From Sweltsa coloradensis (lineage: Eukaryota > Arthropoda > Insecta > Plecoptera > Chloroperlidae): a stretch of 64,000 nt of DNA. The notes under the pieces were generated by a model that was not told the origin of the DNA, ran no database searches, and saw nothing but the letters and a program-made list of their open reading frames with translations. Where the stretch lies: assembly GCA_024449915.1 (NCBI GenBank), contig JAMZAV010001725.1:186001-250000 (forward strand), given 5' to 3'. The translations under genes were made by a program, and so were the position numbers. Positions 33,061 through 45,488 of the stretch are shown in pieces (positions within the stretch are counted from its first letter, which is position 1; every line of letters begins with the position of its first letter).

Positions 33061-34050
33061 TATTGGCAATAATCTTGCCCTTGAGACTGTTGGATGAGCT
33101 CGAGCAAAGTAGGCTTTGACGCAGAATGTAGAGGTATATTATAGTCTGGATCACTTGGAAGCTCTATCGTTCATCCTATCGGGTTGTGGCTTGCACTAAA
33201 ATGTTAAGTAAGAATGTATGTATATCGCGATCAGAGCACATTTTCCAAATAGTAAATTTATTTTTTAGTAACGGTCAGTAAATATGTCACCAAACATTTA
33301 TTTGAAATGTTGAAATGTGCTGATCGCGACTAGCGCTCAAACAATATATAAACAATATACAGAAAATTAATTTTTTGGGGGTTAAAATTGGAGGTCGTAA
33401 AGTGATCTTGAATCTTTGAGAAATTTGTTGGAATTGCCGATGAAGAGATTTTTTAAATGGACATTAAACATTGTAAAAAAAAGCTGTCATCCATTCAGAT
33501 CTATGCACCAGCAATCCAGAAGTATTTCATTTTTTGATTGGGGGCCTAGTTGCATGTTAAGGCATCAATTCGGGTTCAATCCATGGTCAAGATATAGTTT
33601 TAAAATTTTGAATTGTATTAAATATTGTAAATAATACACATGTTTGACGCAAGTCTAAAAACAATAAGACCATAAATCAATATATTATTTAACATCATAT
33701 CAATTATTAAAATGAATATTTCCCATGAATGTACACACGAAATCTAATTCTAGGCATGCCCTTGTGGTTTGTGAGTATGAAGCTGAAAACACATTGTAAG
33801 TGAATTAGCTTAGCTACAAGTTACCAGCATATTATATCATATTTGTGTATACAGTTCCAATTTAAAAACAAGGAAAGTATACCTTGAAGATTTGAATTAT
33901 GGCCGAGGTGGCTCTGGCGAAGAATTTATTTATTACTCTGTCACCCATACCACAATGAACGTATGCAAATAACTTTCACTACAATCTTTAGTTCCTTATC
34001 TTCCCATCCTTAGTAGTAGTAGTAGTAGTACTACTCTTACTACTTTAATT
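33061..34050. other. Spacer CTL-5 / CTL-6, first part
   Basis: A possible relic of a CRD 3' end is at 33758-33799 (ALVVCEYEAENTL then TAA), recalling the FICE terminus of CTL genes. An AGT trinucleotide run is at 34012-34030. No intact gene. Confidence 0.35.
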
Positions 34051-34745
34051 TAAGCGAGCGGCGCGAGCGTTTCCATTTGACTCTGCCGGAAAAATTAGTC
34101 ACTGGTTTTTTTCTTTTTTTTTGTTTGTATGTCTCGCCATAACGTTCGAACGGAGGCTCGGATCGAGTTGAAATTTTGACCATCCGCAAGCTTCGTTCTC
34201 GAATCGAATGTCATTAGTTTTGTGGCAAAATCGTTTAAAAAGTTAAAAAGCTACATTAAAGTTAATCGAAAGTTTTTTTTAAAAACTAAACGGCGACAAA
34301 ATCTGAGATAGCCAAATCATTTAGAATGTCCGTCCGGTCACGAATATGTTAATTTTATTTTGATCCGATAAGTAGTGTAGATGGAAATTACATTATAACA
34401 AAAGTAACGTTGCCATGGCAACGAAAAGACGCGCGAAGTTTCTAATGCACTGCCACCTAGAAGTAATCAAAATACTTTCGAGGAAGCAGTCTATTATTTG
34501 TCAACAAAGAGTTTAAATAGTTTTCCCAAGGAGTCAAGGTCCTCTACATGGCGGTGGATTTTATCCACAAAGTAAAGGTTTACACACGGGTTTACCCAAA
34601 TACCTTGGCAATAATAAATAATATTGGAAACATGGCCCTGTGGACAGCGAACGTCGCAAATTTAAAAATTAAAAAAAAATGTGCAATGTGGGTCTAGCTA
34701 TAGCACGTGCTCGCTTATCAACGCGTCCAACTGAGCGTTTCCTAG
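34051..34745 (+). mobile_element. Helentron/HINE-like element, family B
   Basis: Starts TAAGCGAGCG, has GCTCGCTTA near the 3' end, then AACGCG...GAGCG and TTTCCTAG before T. Its interior matches the minus-strand copies at 38434 and 54904. Confidence 0.7.
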
Positions 34746-35017
34746 TGTAACATAACATAGCTCATATGAATCTCGTTAGCTCTTCTCTGTGGCTGTAATG
34801 CAGCACATTTTGTGTTTGGTTGTAGCCTGATGACGCAAGCCGAAACCGAAAAATAAGATTGTGTATAATATCACTTTTGAAGAAAGTGAAGAAGAGGGAA
34901 AAGAAGGAGAAATATAAAATATGAGTGAAGCGTCAGGCATGGCTAGCCGCCTCCCACCTCCCACCTCAGCGCTCCACATTTCCCCTCAATAGTTTGTGCG
35001 CCTCCCTCTTCCGTCTC

Positions 35018-35050
35018 CCGCCACACACACGCACACGCATACACACACGA
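35018..35050 (+). repeat. CA microsatellite in the CTL-6 promoter region
   Basis: Imperfect CA/GCA run just upstream of the CTL-6 TATA box. Confidence 0.65.
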
Positions 35051-35055
35051 TAATT

Positions 35056-35062
35056 TATAAAT
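35056..35062 (+). promoter_or_regulatory. TATA box of CTL-6
   Basis: TATAAAT 59 bases before the ATG at 35115, similar spacing to CTL-5 and CTL-7. Confidence 0.45.
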
Positions 35063-35114
35063 GCCCCACAAGACGTGATTTCATGAAGATTCTTCGCAAG
35101 TTCGCCACAGAATC

Positions 35115-38100
35115 ATGTTCAAAGAGGTATTACTTGTATTATCTTGCACGTGTGTCTGTGCACGTGCGGACGAGGCTCAATGCTCGACATCGGCAATGTC
35201 AATAAGCGTCAATTCACTCAGAAACCAGACTGGGCACTGGATCTCACAGGTAGCGTATACTATACACATTCAGTATTTGAAGTATAGAGATATCCCAATT
35301 TAAAATAAAATTCTGATATCAATCTTATATTTGGGATTATCAATTAATTTACTATTTGACGATTTGGTTAGTCGGGAAACACTCTTGTAGGTAAAATTGT
35401 TGATATTTAATACAACTCAGAATTTTAATATAAATTAAAAAATATGAAAAAATGTAGTGATATCAATTTGTTAAATTTGGTCAAATCTCTTGTCAAATGT
35501 GAAATGATTTAAATTCTAATGAAATGATGCAGATTACAAATCAAGTGATATTATTTGAAATGTCAATAATTGTTAATCAATTGAATATTCCAAAATATTG
35601 TTGATTTAATATTGGTCATTATCATGGAATGGAAACTGTGTTTTCTGTATAGATGTTACAAGTGCGATATTATTTCACTGAATGGTTTTTTCTAGACATA
35701 CTTTAAGAAATATAACATATTATTTAGAGTTTGTTTATAAACATGTTAATTCGGTTGTTACTAATTAAAAATAAATAACATAATTTTGAAGTGAAAATGC
35801 AAAAAACAAACTTGATACATAAGTTTTTTAGGTGGAAAAAAATAGATACTACAAAGTGCTAAAAAATGACAACAGGAAAATCCTATATCATATACTTGTA
35901 GCCTATCACAATTCAGTATCAATTAATGAGAAGTATTTTTTTTTTCTCCAGGTGTCATAATATTATAAACACCATTATAGTTGACCCCCCCCCCAACCCC
36001 CTGGAGCAGGTGAAAATGGCATTTGTGAAATTTAAGCCACCTCCCCCCCCCCCAAAAAAAAAAAAAATCAAATTCGACTACTACAAACCAAAACAAACTT
36101 ATAGATATTTATAATGAACCTTTATGAACTTTAACAAATAATTACAAGCACAAATGTAATAGGACTATTGGTTAGTTTGAAATTGTTATGCAAATTTCTT
36201 ACTTGGAATAGTTTTTAATAGGTAGCGGTGTTTCAAGAAATGGCTAGAAGTGAATATACAAACAAGTCAGAGCCATGGCTGATAAACATTGATCAGAGGA
36301 TGACCCTGTGTGAGAACGAACAAAGAATCACTTGAAACTAAGTTCTTATTAACAGGTGAGTCGGTAGATATTATCATACATCTTAAACAACGAGCATAGG
36401 TCTACTTTTCTGTTCAAAAAAAAATTACATTTCTCTTTACAACTTTTTCAATGCATTTCCTGTGTCAAGGGGATTATGTGTCAAGGTCTCTATAACCGGT
36501 GTTGATAATAGACACTTGAATAAATATTAGATATAATTTACAGGATCAGTGTTGTGTTTTTACAATTAATTTATATGCCCATACTGTGTGAAATATGGTT
36601 TAATTTGTAATTGTTTTTATCAGTTTGAATTAACAGATAAATACATACACAGCTGTTCGCAATTATGAATTTGTGTACCTGAAATTGATCTTAATTAGAA
36701 AATTGCCCGAAAGAATAAGTAATTAAGTTGCCTAAGCGAGCATAACAAATTATCAATTTTTTTAAGTATTCTAAAAATAATTTAACTGTTTAGTCCAAAT
36801 GTGATGCAATAAAATAATTTGATACCATAAAGCAGGTTAAACAATTGCTGGCATAATAATTCTTAAATGGGTATTTACCCGCTAAAGTAAAAAAATATAT
36901 ATTATTGGAGCTAACTTGTTAAGAATTTACAAAGTAACATACAAAATATTGGGTCCAACACTACCCGAACAAAATGTTAGAACTTGGTTATCTTTCGAGC
37001 TAGGTCACATCGGCAAAAATTTCCCAATTAGAAACAACATGAGCCCCATGTTCTTGGAGGATCATTGTAAAAAAAATATTGACCATCATTGACTTACTCG
37101 GCAACTTTTACTTTAAATCAATAACGTTTTGGTTTTTTGTTGTTTGGGCAAGTGGATCGGTCTTAATGTGCTGATTGCTTTCGGACCGCTTATTTTTACG
37201 TGTTTGAATGTATATTTATGCACAGTTTCAAAACACAATTTTTCTAAATGACCATTAGGTATTGGTATGATGCTCTAGTATCTATGTAAAACCAAAAATA
37301 ATCCGGTAGAAACCTATTTAAGAAATAAACCAACACGCAAATGTTTGCAAATATCAGCATGAAAAAAAAACTTAAAAAATTGTAAAAGATCACAGGAACA
37401 ATAAATTTTGTTATCTATTATTTTTGTAGTATTATGCTGTGACTATGTGTTTAAAAACATTTTTGGGGAACATCCCTAAAAAAATTACAATATTTCGTAC
37501 TGAATTTTCGGACAAATGTTTCGTATAACTTTAATAATGGTATTACAATGATGAAACAATTTTAGAGTAGGTCAGGTTTAAGATCATGATTTTTAGGACT
37601 ATACACTTCTCAAAATAAAACAAAGATAACGATATTTGATTACGATATTTCAAAGGTTAATTAACCTTCTTCATCAGGTTGTTTTTCCACCGCTAATTCT
37701 GAAAACAGTAGTTATTGATTATACTATCCGAATTTGCCCGAAAAAATCAGACGTCTTCTATTAGTCAGGCGGCATACCTGGAGATTTCCACGGAAAACTT
37801 CAATTTTAGTATTAAAGCATGAAATTTGGCATGATGATCGGACATACCCTACTGATGATTTAAGGAAATGGAGCCAATCGAAAATTTACCTAGGAACCCC
37901 TCAAATCAATGATGGCGTCCAAACATGGCCGAACTTTTAAAAATTATGGTCATATGTTATTCATTTTCACTTTACGCACGTACTTTCAAGTACTGAATAT
38001 AAATTTGAGGTTCAAATTAACTTTTTTAAATCAGAAACCTCTCAAAATTAAAGATGGCGGCCAAAAAATCAGTTTGTCAATTATTAACGGATTTGATTGA

Positions 38101-41100
38101 ATTTTGGTTTCTACACGTATATTGAGCTGCTGAGTATCATTTTGAGGTAAAATATATGTTTTGTGACATTTTTGGTCACATAACCTAGAAAAAGTTTGAA
38201 AAAGGACGAAACAAGATTTTGTAATGTGATTATTTACTTATCACTGGTAGCCAAACCTGATAAAAACACACGTGTACGTATTTAGCAAACACTAATTACT
38301 GTTAAATACGTACAAGCCGCCAAATTTCATGCTTTTTTACTACAATTGAAGTATTCTTCAGATATGCCGCCTAACTATATCTCCTTTTGGGATTCGTACT
38401 GTTTTTCAATCACCTAGTACCCTAAGAAGTATACTAGGAAAACGCTCAGTTGGACGCGTTGTTGAGCGAGCACCGGTACGTGCAACACGACCCGAGTACG
38501 ACATTCCCATAATAATACATACCAATTAGTCTTTTAGGTCTTGACCGATTTAGCTGAAAATTTGTAAAATAGGAGAGAATGGATAAAATCCACCGCCATC
38601 TAGAGGACCTTGACATCATTTCTTTGGGAAAACTATTTTACTCTTGATTTCTTCTAGGTGGCAGTACATAGTGACCAGAATTCTTGTGCGACTTTTCGTT
38701 GCCATGGTAACGTTACTTTTGTTAAAATGTAATTGCTATCTACACCACTTATCGGATCAAAATAAAATTAACATATTCGTGACCGGACGGACATTCTAAA
38801 TGATTTGGCTACCTCAGATTTTGTCGCCGTTTAGTTTAAAAAAAAACTTTAGATTAACTTTAATGTAACTTTATAACTTTTTGAACGATTTTGCCACAAA
38901 ACTAATGGCATTCAATCGGGAACGAAACTTGCGGATGGTCAAAATTTCAACTCGATCCGAGCCTCCGTTTGACCCCTATCATGAGCCAAAAAAAGCTGTG
39001 CGACTTTCCGTTGCCATGGTAACGGGACTTTGTTATAATGTAATTTCCATCTACACTACTATCGGATCAAAATAAAAATAACATATTCGTGATCGGACGG
39101 ACATTCTAAATGATTTGGCCACCTCAGATTTTGTCGCAGTTTAGTTTGAAAAAAAAACTTTCGATTAACTTTAATGTAACTTTTTAACTTTTTGAACGAT
39201 TTTGCCACAAAACTATACAGCAACCCGCCTAGGTAGTATGTACATGTGTGCAAAATTTCAGGTCGATCAGAAAACCGGTGCGACCTGTATCGAAGCAGTA
39301 ACAGAAAAAAACAAACAAAAAAACAAAAACAGACATTCGAGCCATAAGAGTCAAGTGGAGACGCTCGCTTCGCTCGCTCAATTAACAGTTACTAAACCCA
39401 AATATGAATCTCTTATGTCCAAGAATGCTGTTTACTCAAAACCTTGTCAATGTGGTGCCGCGTACATTGGAGAGACCAAGAGACCTCTTGAGGTTAGGTT
39501 AAAGGAGCATAAGAACAACGTTATGCAGCATAAAGTATGATGTTTCTCTAGGATAGCAGATCATGTTTATAAGAATCACCATTATGTGGATTGGAACAAC
39601 TCATCCATCATCTTTCATGAAGCCAATCCACATAAACGTAAACTTAAAGAGGCTGCATTGATGTCTGTTACTAATAATGTAATAATAAGTGCGCCTAGCA
39701 TTGATTTTCCTGGAATTTGGAAAGTTTTTGTAACTATGCTGAGCTATAATGTGTCTTCTTATTTTTTGTTTTGTGAATTTTCTTTTCTTTTTACGGTTTT
39801 TAATAACAACTACAGCCGCATTTATTATTATGTTTCTTTGGTGCATTTTGTTTTGTTTAGATGACATAGTGTGTTTGTTTTAAAGCTCATTCTGTTGTCA
39901 TGTTTTTTTCAACTGTCATTAAAAACCTGATGAAGGAGGTTGATTAACCGTAATCTTTGTTTTATTTTGAGAAGTGTTTTGTCCTAAAAATCACGGTCTT
40001 AATAATTTTACTGGACTTAATTACTTACTTGAAATATTAAAATGATTTTTGTTTCAATTAAAATTAAAATTTAATTGTTCAGTCTAAAACATCAGGCTGT
40101 CTAATAAAATTTATAAGCGGCTATTTTTGTGGCCAGTTTGCTGGTAAAGTTGGGGAATTTGACGCAAAATCTGTGTGTGCTCTGTTGATATTTGGGATCA
40201 CACTTTAGAGCAAAGCGACTATTTTGCCAATTTTGTGTGTAAATGAGATAAAGAGGGTCAAAGCATAACAAATTTATTAGCTTGATACTAAAAATCAAAA
40301 ATCCCCTTTTAAAAACGTCATATATATAATGCATTTACGTCATTGATATTAATTAAACATCTATAGTAGGCTAGATCCCCAGTCTTGGTCCACTTCCGTG
40401 ACAATTTGAAGCCATCTTGAAATTACAGTTTGCATGTTAAGTAGATGGGAGCAATTTGAAGCCCAAATATTTTTATAGATGGCCGCCGGTTTGACAGGTG
40501 AGCATATTAGACATTAACACCAAATGATTACTAAATTCCTTTATGCAATCAAACAATCCAGTAAAATACTTTATTGAACTAAAGAAAAGCATAAATTAAA
40601 ACGCCAAATCGCCATTTTGAAGTGGTTAGATTGACGCTTCAATTTAATTTGCTACTCTCGGGCCGGTAAGGAGGTATTGGAGAAAGCGGATCTAGCCTAC
40701 TATAGGTGTTTAATATATATTATTAACGTATTTCCAGTCCCACCCGCCTCTACACAGACTGCACTAAACGCGCCGAAAGGACCTCCAAAGGGTTACGAGT
40801 TGTTCCCGGGTGTCGGCCATTACAAGTTCCATATTGAGCCCACAACATGGCCGCTCGCGCTGCAGTCATGCGCAGAGGAAGGTGCGCACCTGGCCATCAT
40901 TAACTCCGAGAAAGAGAGCGATGTTATGAAGACGTTGTTCGGGCGATACCCGACCATCCAAGGAGTAAGCAGCAACTTATGGGCATGGATCGGGCTACAG
41001 AGGATCGGGGAAAACTATTTCACAATTTTTGGTAAGTAGGCTTACTATTATTCGTCCATAAACGAGGCTAAGAATGATTTGAAGCCAAATTCTCTAATTC

Positions 41101-43529
41101 TAACTTTCCGCTCTATACAGGATCCACATTGGTCCAAAATACGCGATGAATGCCACGTTTATTCTTAGAAACCACCATTTTAATCAACACTGTATTTTTT
41201 ACTAGTGAATGGTATGTTGTAAGTGCGAAATATTGTTGGTTTTTAAGTATGTATTAAGTAACCAAGTAAGTTAGTATACTGCGCTTCGATTTATGGCAAG
41301 GTAGTCTCGTCATGTGCAAGATGCATCTTTTGTTGAGGCGACCAAGACCTTATTTACTTTTTACTTCGTGTGCACTTCACTTGAGATACATTATAAAATA
41401 GCCCTTCCCAAGTTACAGTCCTCACACACTGGTTGCGTTCCGTTAACTGCTGGACGAACCAAACCAGTAGCAAGCTTTTTTTACTGCAACCGTTCCATTA
41501 ACTGCTGTCAGCAGTGTGCTGAGCGTCCCGTAAATTTCTGGCCCAGCACTTTCAGTAACTCGAATAGTGCTGGAGGTTTTCCGCTCAGTATCGCCAGTAA
41601 ACCAGCTAGTGTCATGGCGGCGTTGAAATGTCAGTTTGCTTCTAAAGTTAATAAATTGCTTTATTTGTCCGGAAAAATGAGATATTTGATATTGCAGTGG
41701 ACTAAAAATGACAAAAATGATTTGGGATGAGCTAAAGATATTTATTTGCGAGCTTACACCTCTTTTTTACAACGCTTATATTAGCTTCAAGTGTTTTGTC
41801 TGGCTGTCTGTCTGTATGGACGGATAGGCTACTTATAATCGATATTTTACCCACTTTTCAATGTCCAATCGAGCTGAAATTTTTCACACATACGTATTCT
41901 TGATGACAATAGATGAATCAATTAACAGATTCACTAATTAATCAATTAATTCATCATAATTAATAATTAAAGTTTTATATGGGAATCGATATTTCACCAC
42001 TTCCCAATGTCCGATCGAGCTAAATTTTTCACACAGACGTATACTCTTGATGACAATACATGAATCAATTTATCACATTCACTATAGTGAATCAATTAAT
42101 TCGTCATAATTAATTAATCAAACAAAGCTTCATATGGGAAATTAGTCACAGCTAGTGAGGATGGACCAACGAGATGCAGAAATTCGGACGCATCCAGTGA
42201 GCACATATTCGATTACAACATTCGTTAAGACTAAAAAGAATACAATAATATTACATGAAAAAATAAGTTTTTTAAAACAACGCTCATATTTAAATGAACT
42301 TAAAAGTAAAAAATAAGTTTTCGACAAACAAATTTTTGCCTTATTCGGAAAATAAAAGCGTTGGGCGCTTTCCCTCCATGAACAACAAAATTCTGTAATA
42401 TATGTCAATACCGAAAGCGCCCAACGCTTTTATTTTCCGAGTAAGGCAAAAATTTGTTGGGCGAAAATTTATTTTTTTACTTTTTAGTACATTTAAATAT
42501 GAGCGTTGTTTAAAAAAAATTTCGTGTAATTGAGCGAGCGTAGCGAGCGTCTCCACTTGACTCTTATGGCTCGAATGTCAGTTTTTTTTTTGGTTTGTTT
42601 TGTTTTTTTTTCTCTGTTACTGCTTCGATACAGGTCGCACCGTTTCTCGAATCGACCTGAAATTTTGCACACATGTACATACCACCTAGGCGGGTTGCTA
42701 TATAGTTTTGGGACAATATCCGATCGTTGGTTCTAAAAAATTAAAAAATAAATGTTCCGATCGTTATGAAATTTTGCAGGGTCAATAAGTACAACATTTT
42801 CTCCTATTTTAAAAATTTTCAGCTGAATCGGTCAAGACCTTAAAGACTTATTGGTATGTAACATTATGGGAATGTCGTACTCGGGTCGTTGTTGCACGTA
42901 CCGGTGCTCGCTCAACAACGCCACGGGACTTTAGCGTTTTCCTAGTTGATTCATAGCTTGTAATTAATGGGTCGATGACTTAAGGCCTAGGCCTAGGCTA
43001 GATGATGGCTTTAAATATTCCGCCAAGAGAATAATTCATTTGTTAAGTCCATTATCGACAATAAACGTGAAATCTTCTTATTTCTCTTCAAGTTTACCCT
43101 AAAAAATAGATATCATGCTTTAAATTTATTGCACGATTATTTTTCTATCAGCTGCAGTGCTTGTGCTGGATACTTCAAAAGGGAACCATTCCGTTTTCTA
43201 GACCTACTGGACTGCGCAGTCTAGCACTGTTGTTTACTGTGCTGCCAGTAGAGCCACGCAATCACTATTTATTACACCTAGTAATTCACCACGCATCTGA
43301 ATATCGAGTGGCAACCTGTCACAGAACAGGTCAATATATCACTATAAAACGCAATATTAAATCTCTTGCAGGCGATGCTGTAGAGAAGACAGGATTTCAA
43401 CGCTGGAGTGCCCGCGAACCCAACAAAGGCAATGAGTACTGTGGCCTGGTGGGCAGGGCCGAGGGGGCCTTAGCAGACGTCAATTGTGATTGGAAGGTCG
43501 CCTACGTTTGCGAGTTTGATTTGCAATAG
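35115..43529 (+). CDS. CTL-6: secreted C-type lectin, four exons, one extra base in exon 2
   Basis: Exons 35115-35249, 36222-36355, 40738-41031 and 43372-43529. Exon 1: signal peptide (MFKEVLLVLSCTCVCARAD) and SISVNSLRNQTGHWISQ. Exon 2 reads VAVFQEMARSEYTNKSEP ... CENEQRIT and then meets TGA at an ACT-TGA-A site; one base further the frame continues to the donor in the family phase (exon length 134, family 3n+1). Exon 3: GYELFPGVGHYKFHIEPTTW, SCAEEGAHLAIINSE, WAWIGLQRIG. Exon 4: FQRWSAREPNKGNEYC and ADVNCDWKVAYVCEFDLQ, TAG. The EPN triplet predicts mannose-type binding. Corrected length would be 239 aa. Exons 3-4 look under constraint, so sequencing error, recent lesion or recoding are all possible. 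Introns hold MITEs, Helentron-like elements and a Penelope remnant. Confidence 0.82.
35250..36221 (+). other. CTL-6 intron 1
   Basis: AT-rich. Short runs of C occur at 35985-36000 and 36045-36052; nothing else recognised. Confidence 0.45.
36863..37481 (+). mobile_element. Diverged copy of TTAA-MITE family M1
   Basis: TTAAATGGGTATTTACCCGC start, GAGCTAGGTCACATCGGCAA in the interior, and an eroded CATCCCTAAA right end; it aligns along its length with 11786-12427. Confidence 0.55.
37575..37690 (-). repeat. Penelope-like element end, minus strand
   Basis: Bases AAAATAAAACAAAGATAACG and AACCTTCTTCATCAGGTTG are the complement of the sequence that follows the GIY-YIG remnant at 39915-39990, so two oppositely oriented copies of this terminal segment flank the region. 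Confidence 0.5.
37691..38433. other. CTL-6 intron 2, unclassified repeat-like sequence
   Basis: Contains two related stretches (CCCCTCAAATCAATGATGGC at 37898 and CTCTCAAAATTAAAGATGGC at 38039) about 140 bases apart; no protein or known element recognised. Confidence 0.35.
38434..39380 (-). mobile_element. Helentron/HINE-like element, family B, long form
   Basis: Starts (minus-strand 3' end) CTAGGAAAACGCTCAGTTGG and ends CGCTCGCTTCGCTCGCTCA. Two internal tandem units carry TTGCCATGGTAACG and ATCGGATCAAAATAAAA. Almost the same sequence as 54904-55825. Confidence 0.75.
39385..39990 (+). pseudogene. Penelope-like element remnant with GIY-YIG endonuclease domain
   Basis: The reading frame encodes VYSKPCQCGAAYIGETKRP and VRLKEHKNNV, the GIY-YIG core with the Cys-x-Cys typical of Penelope-like retroelements. 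After a stop and frame change it continues with IADHVYKNHHYVDWNNSSI and further C-terminal residues to about 39735. No reverse transcriptase domain is present. It lies in CTL-6 intron 2 next to a Helentron-like element and is a dead fragment. Confidence 0.7.
40345..40715. mobile_element. MITE family M2 (hAT-like), ending 22 bases before CTL-6 exon 3
   Basis: Inverted ends read AACATCTATAGTAGGCTAGA and ATCTAGCCTACTATAGGTGT. Interior matches the copies at 45669 and 49722. It includes an intact TTAA (GCATGTTAAGTAG), the site occupied by the M1 MITE in the 45669 copy. Confidence 0.7.
41032..41780 (+). other. CTL-6 intron 3, first part
   Basis: An ORF at 41314-41730 overlaps GC-richer sequence but shows no recognisable domain; no convincing exon. 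Confidence 0.35.
41790..42140 (+). repeat. Two tandem ~180-bp units
   Basis: AATGTCCAATCGAGCTGAAA and AATGTCCGATCGAGCTAAAT head two similar units, each with TTCACACA(G/T)ACGTAT, GATGACAATA and an ATTAATTA-rich end. Confidence 0.6.
42255..42523. mobile_element. Foldback element, arms ~115 bp
   Basis: TTTAAAACAACGCTCATATT on the left and AATATGAGCGTTGTTTAAA on the right; the arms meet at AAAGCGTTGGGCGCTTTC / GAAAGCGCCCAACGCTTT around a short loop. It abuts the Helentron-like element at 42531. Confidence 0.75.
42531..42945 (+). mobile_element. Helentron/HINE-like element, family B, short form
   Basis: TGAGCGAGCG start; GCTCGCTCAACAACGCCACG, hairpin and CCTAG end before T. At 415 bp it is the shortest apparently complete copy here. 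Confidence 0.75.
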
Positions 43530-43851
43530 TTTATCAAAATATTTATAACCAAACATATTGTAAATGCAATGAGTTGAATTGTATCTATGCTGACCGACAT
43601 TGTATAATAGTATGTGATGCTGTTTAAAGAGATTATTAACAGCCCAAGGGCAAGTATTTATTACTCAAGCTAACAATGTGTTCGTTGACAAATTTATTTC
43701 CATCTTACCAAACACCAATATGAACGATTAAAAATAACCCACTATTGAGTTGCAGCTGAAATAAGGGCTCGTCTTATTGTGGTGAAATCAGTAGAAGGAA
43801 ATTAAAATAAAATTATATTTATTCGAAAATGAATCGAGATGTTTAAGAATC

Positions 43852-43857
43852 AATAAA
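43852..43857 (+). terminator. Candidate polyadenylation signal of CTL-6
   Basis: AATAAA about 320 bases after the stop; AAATAAAATT near 43805 is an alternative. Confidence 0.35.
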
Positions 43858-45488
43858 AAAACTGCACTTTATTCTTATGTTATTTTTAGCTAACCTATTT
43901 TGTGAAATTATTTATTTTTGCAGCTAATACAACCTAGAAAGAACTGATCATGCGTCATAACGCTCAATTCTTAAATTGTAATTATTTATGCAATATCTCT
44001 CTAAATTTGTGAAAATTTTGCATAAAACATTTTTTTGTATGGTTAGGAAAAGGGTTTCGAATTACTTTTCACGTGAACTTGTTTTATGGCATTTGCAAGA
44101 TCAGTACTAACTTTCTTATTATTTCTGTTTTTCTCTCACAAATCAGTTTTGTCAGTTATATTTGTATTATTCAGTTATAGTGGCGAACTTAACTAAATCG
44201 GTACTGCAATTTCTCTCTCTATTTTTTAATCAGATTTTCAACTAAAAATGGTATAAAAAATAATAGTTTAAGTTGAAACGTATTTGTATTTGCAATTCTT
44301 TTTTCATATTTTAATGGAGAAATTATTTTCTACAGAGACATTTACAAAAAATAAAAATATCTCAAGACTGGTTATTTGATTCAACTATGACAACTTTATG
44401 ATTATTTGCAATAAACTGCTCCATGACAGTGTCATCAAATATGATATACAGAAATTATGAAAAAATAAAACAAATTTACACACTTGGTTTTCTGAAATCC
44501 AAGTACGAACTGGGTTTGGTCCGTAGTCTTTTATTCGCCACGAGACCAAATGGATCATTTAATACTGGGACCGATTAAACTTGTAAACGTTCGTTTAATG
44601 GGTGTCATCAGTGGCACACCCTAATCCTAAAATACTTTTGTTATTTCTGAAATCTATATATCATATCATATCATTAATTTATTTTTCAGTGGTTTTGGTC
44701 AATTTAAAAAAAAGTTAATTGCATTACACCACTAATATTGGGAGTGTGGGCATGGTAACTATCTCAAATATAAACATATTTCTTTCGTAAGGGTGCCACA
44801 TGTTGGGTACACATAGTTTAAATCTAGTGATTCTCGCCAAGGGAAAAACTCACCATTATCGTGTTTGAGGAATTTTGACTGCCATGCCCAAAGGCTGTTT
44901 AAGAGGACACAATTCCAGTATTCACCTCAATGCCTGATGTTAACCTTGAAAAACTTTTAGTCGGGATTTCCGGTGTGGAAATTTAAGAGAGACTTGAGAG
45001 TTAAGGAGAGGGAAGCGTGCTCCAAACTATTATATTCTGTGGCCGTCGAGGAGTATGTTTATTTATCGTCTATCACATCCAGTTTTACATGTATAAAACT
45101 AAGTAACCGAATGCCACAAATTTAGACTAGTTAAGCATAAAATACAAATATTTAAACGACGATATATAATGAGACAAGTCGCGCATGCGCGCGGCTTGAA
45201 GCCGCTGAGCGGAGATCGTGTAATAATCTCGTGGTTGGAAAACCTCGTAGATTGAAAACCTCGTTGCCGCTACAAATTCACGAATCGGTCCGCTCCCAGC
45301 CGCGATACGGTCGTTTCCGGGTCACTTTTGACGTTTATTCAAAGACATGTGACAATATTGTTTTCCGGGACACTTTCGGGACTCCGCCGGAATCTACCCG
45401 CTATTCTACCCTCGTTGTTTTCATTGAGGCAAAACCCCTCCATTTGAAGGAGACTGCATCGTCTCGATACCCTCGTTGCACTCAGGGG
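43858..45488. other. Intergenic, CTL-6 to Ig-protease gene, first part
   Basis: AT-rich to 45170, then a GC-richer stretch (GCGCATGCGCGCGGCTTGAA) running into the hexanucleotide tract. No gene recognised. Confidence 0.45.

Noticed and set aside
32876..33097. Alternative frame ORF over the last CTL-5 exon
   Set aside because: The CRD motifs (TRWVPSQPDDAG, FVCEQEIW) are in another frame that ends in a proper stop.
33758..33799. Short C-terminal CRD-like relic (VVCEYE)
   Set aside because: Only about 13 codons with weak similarity; could be chance, so not listed as a gene.
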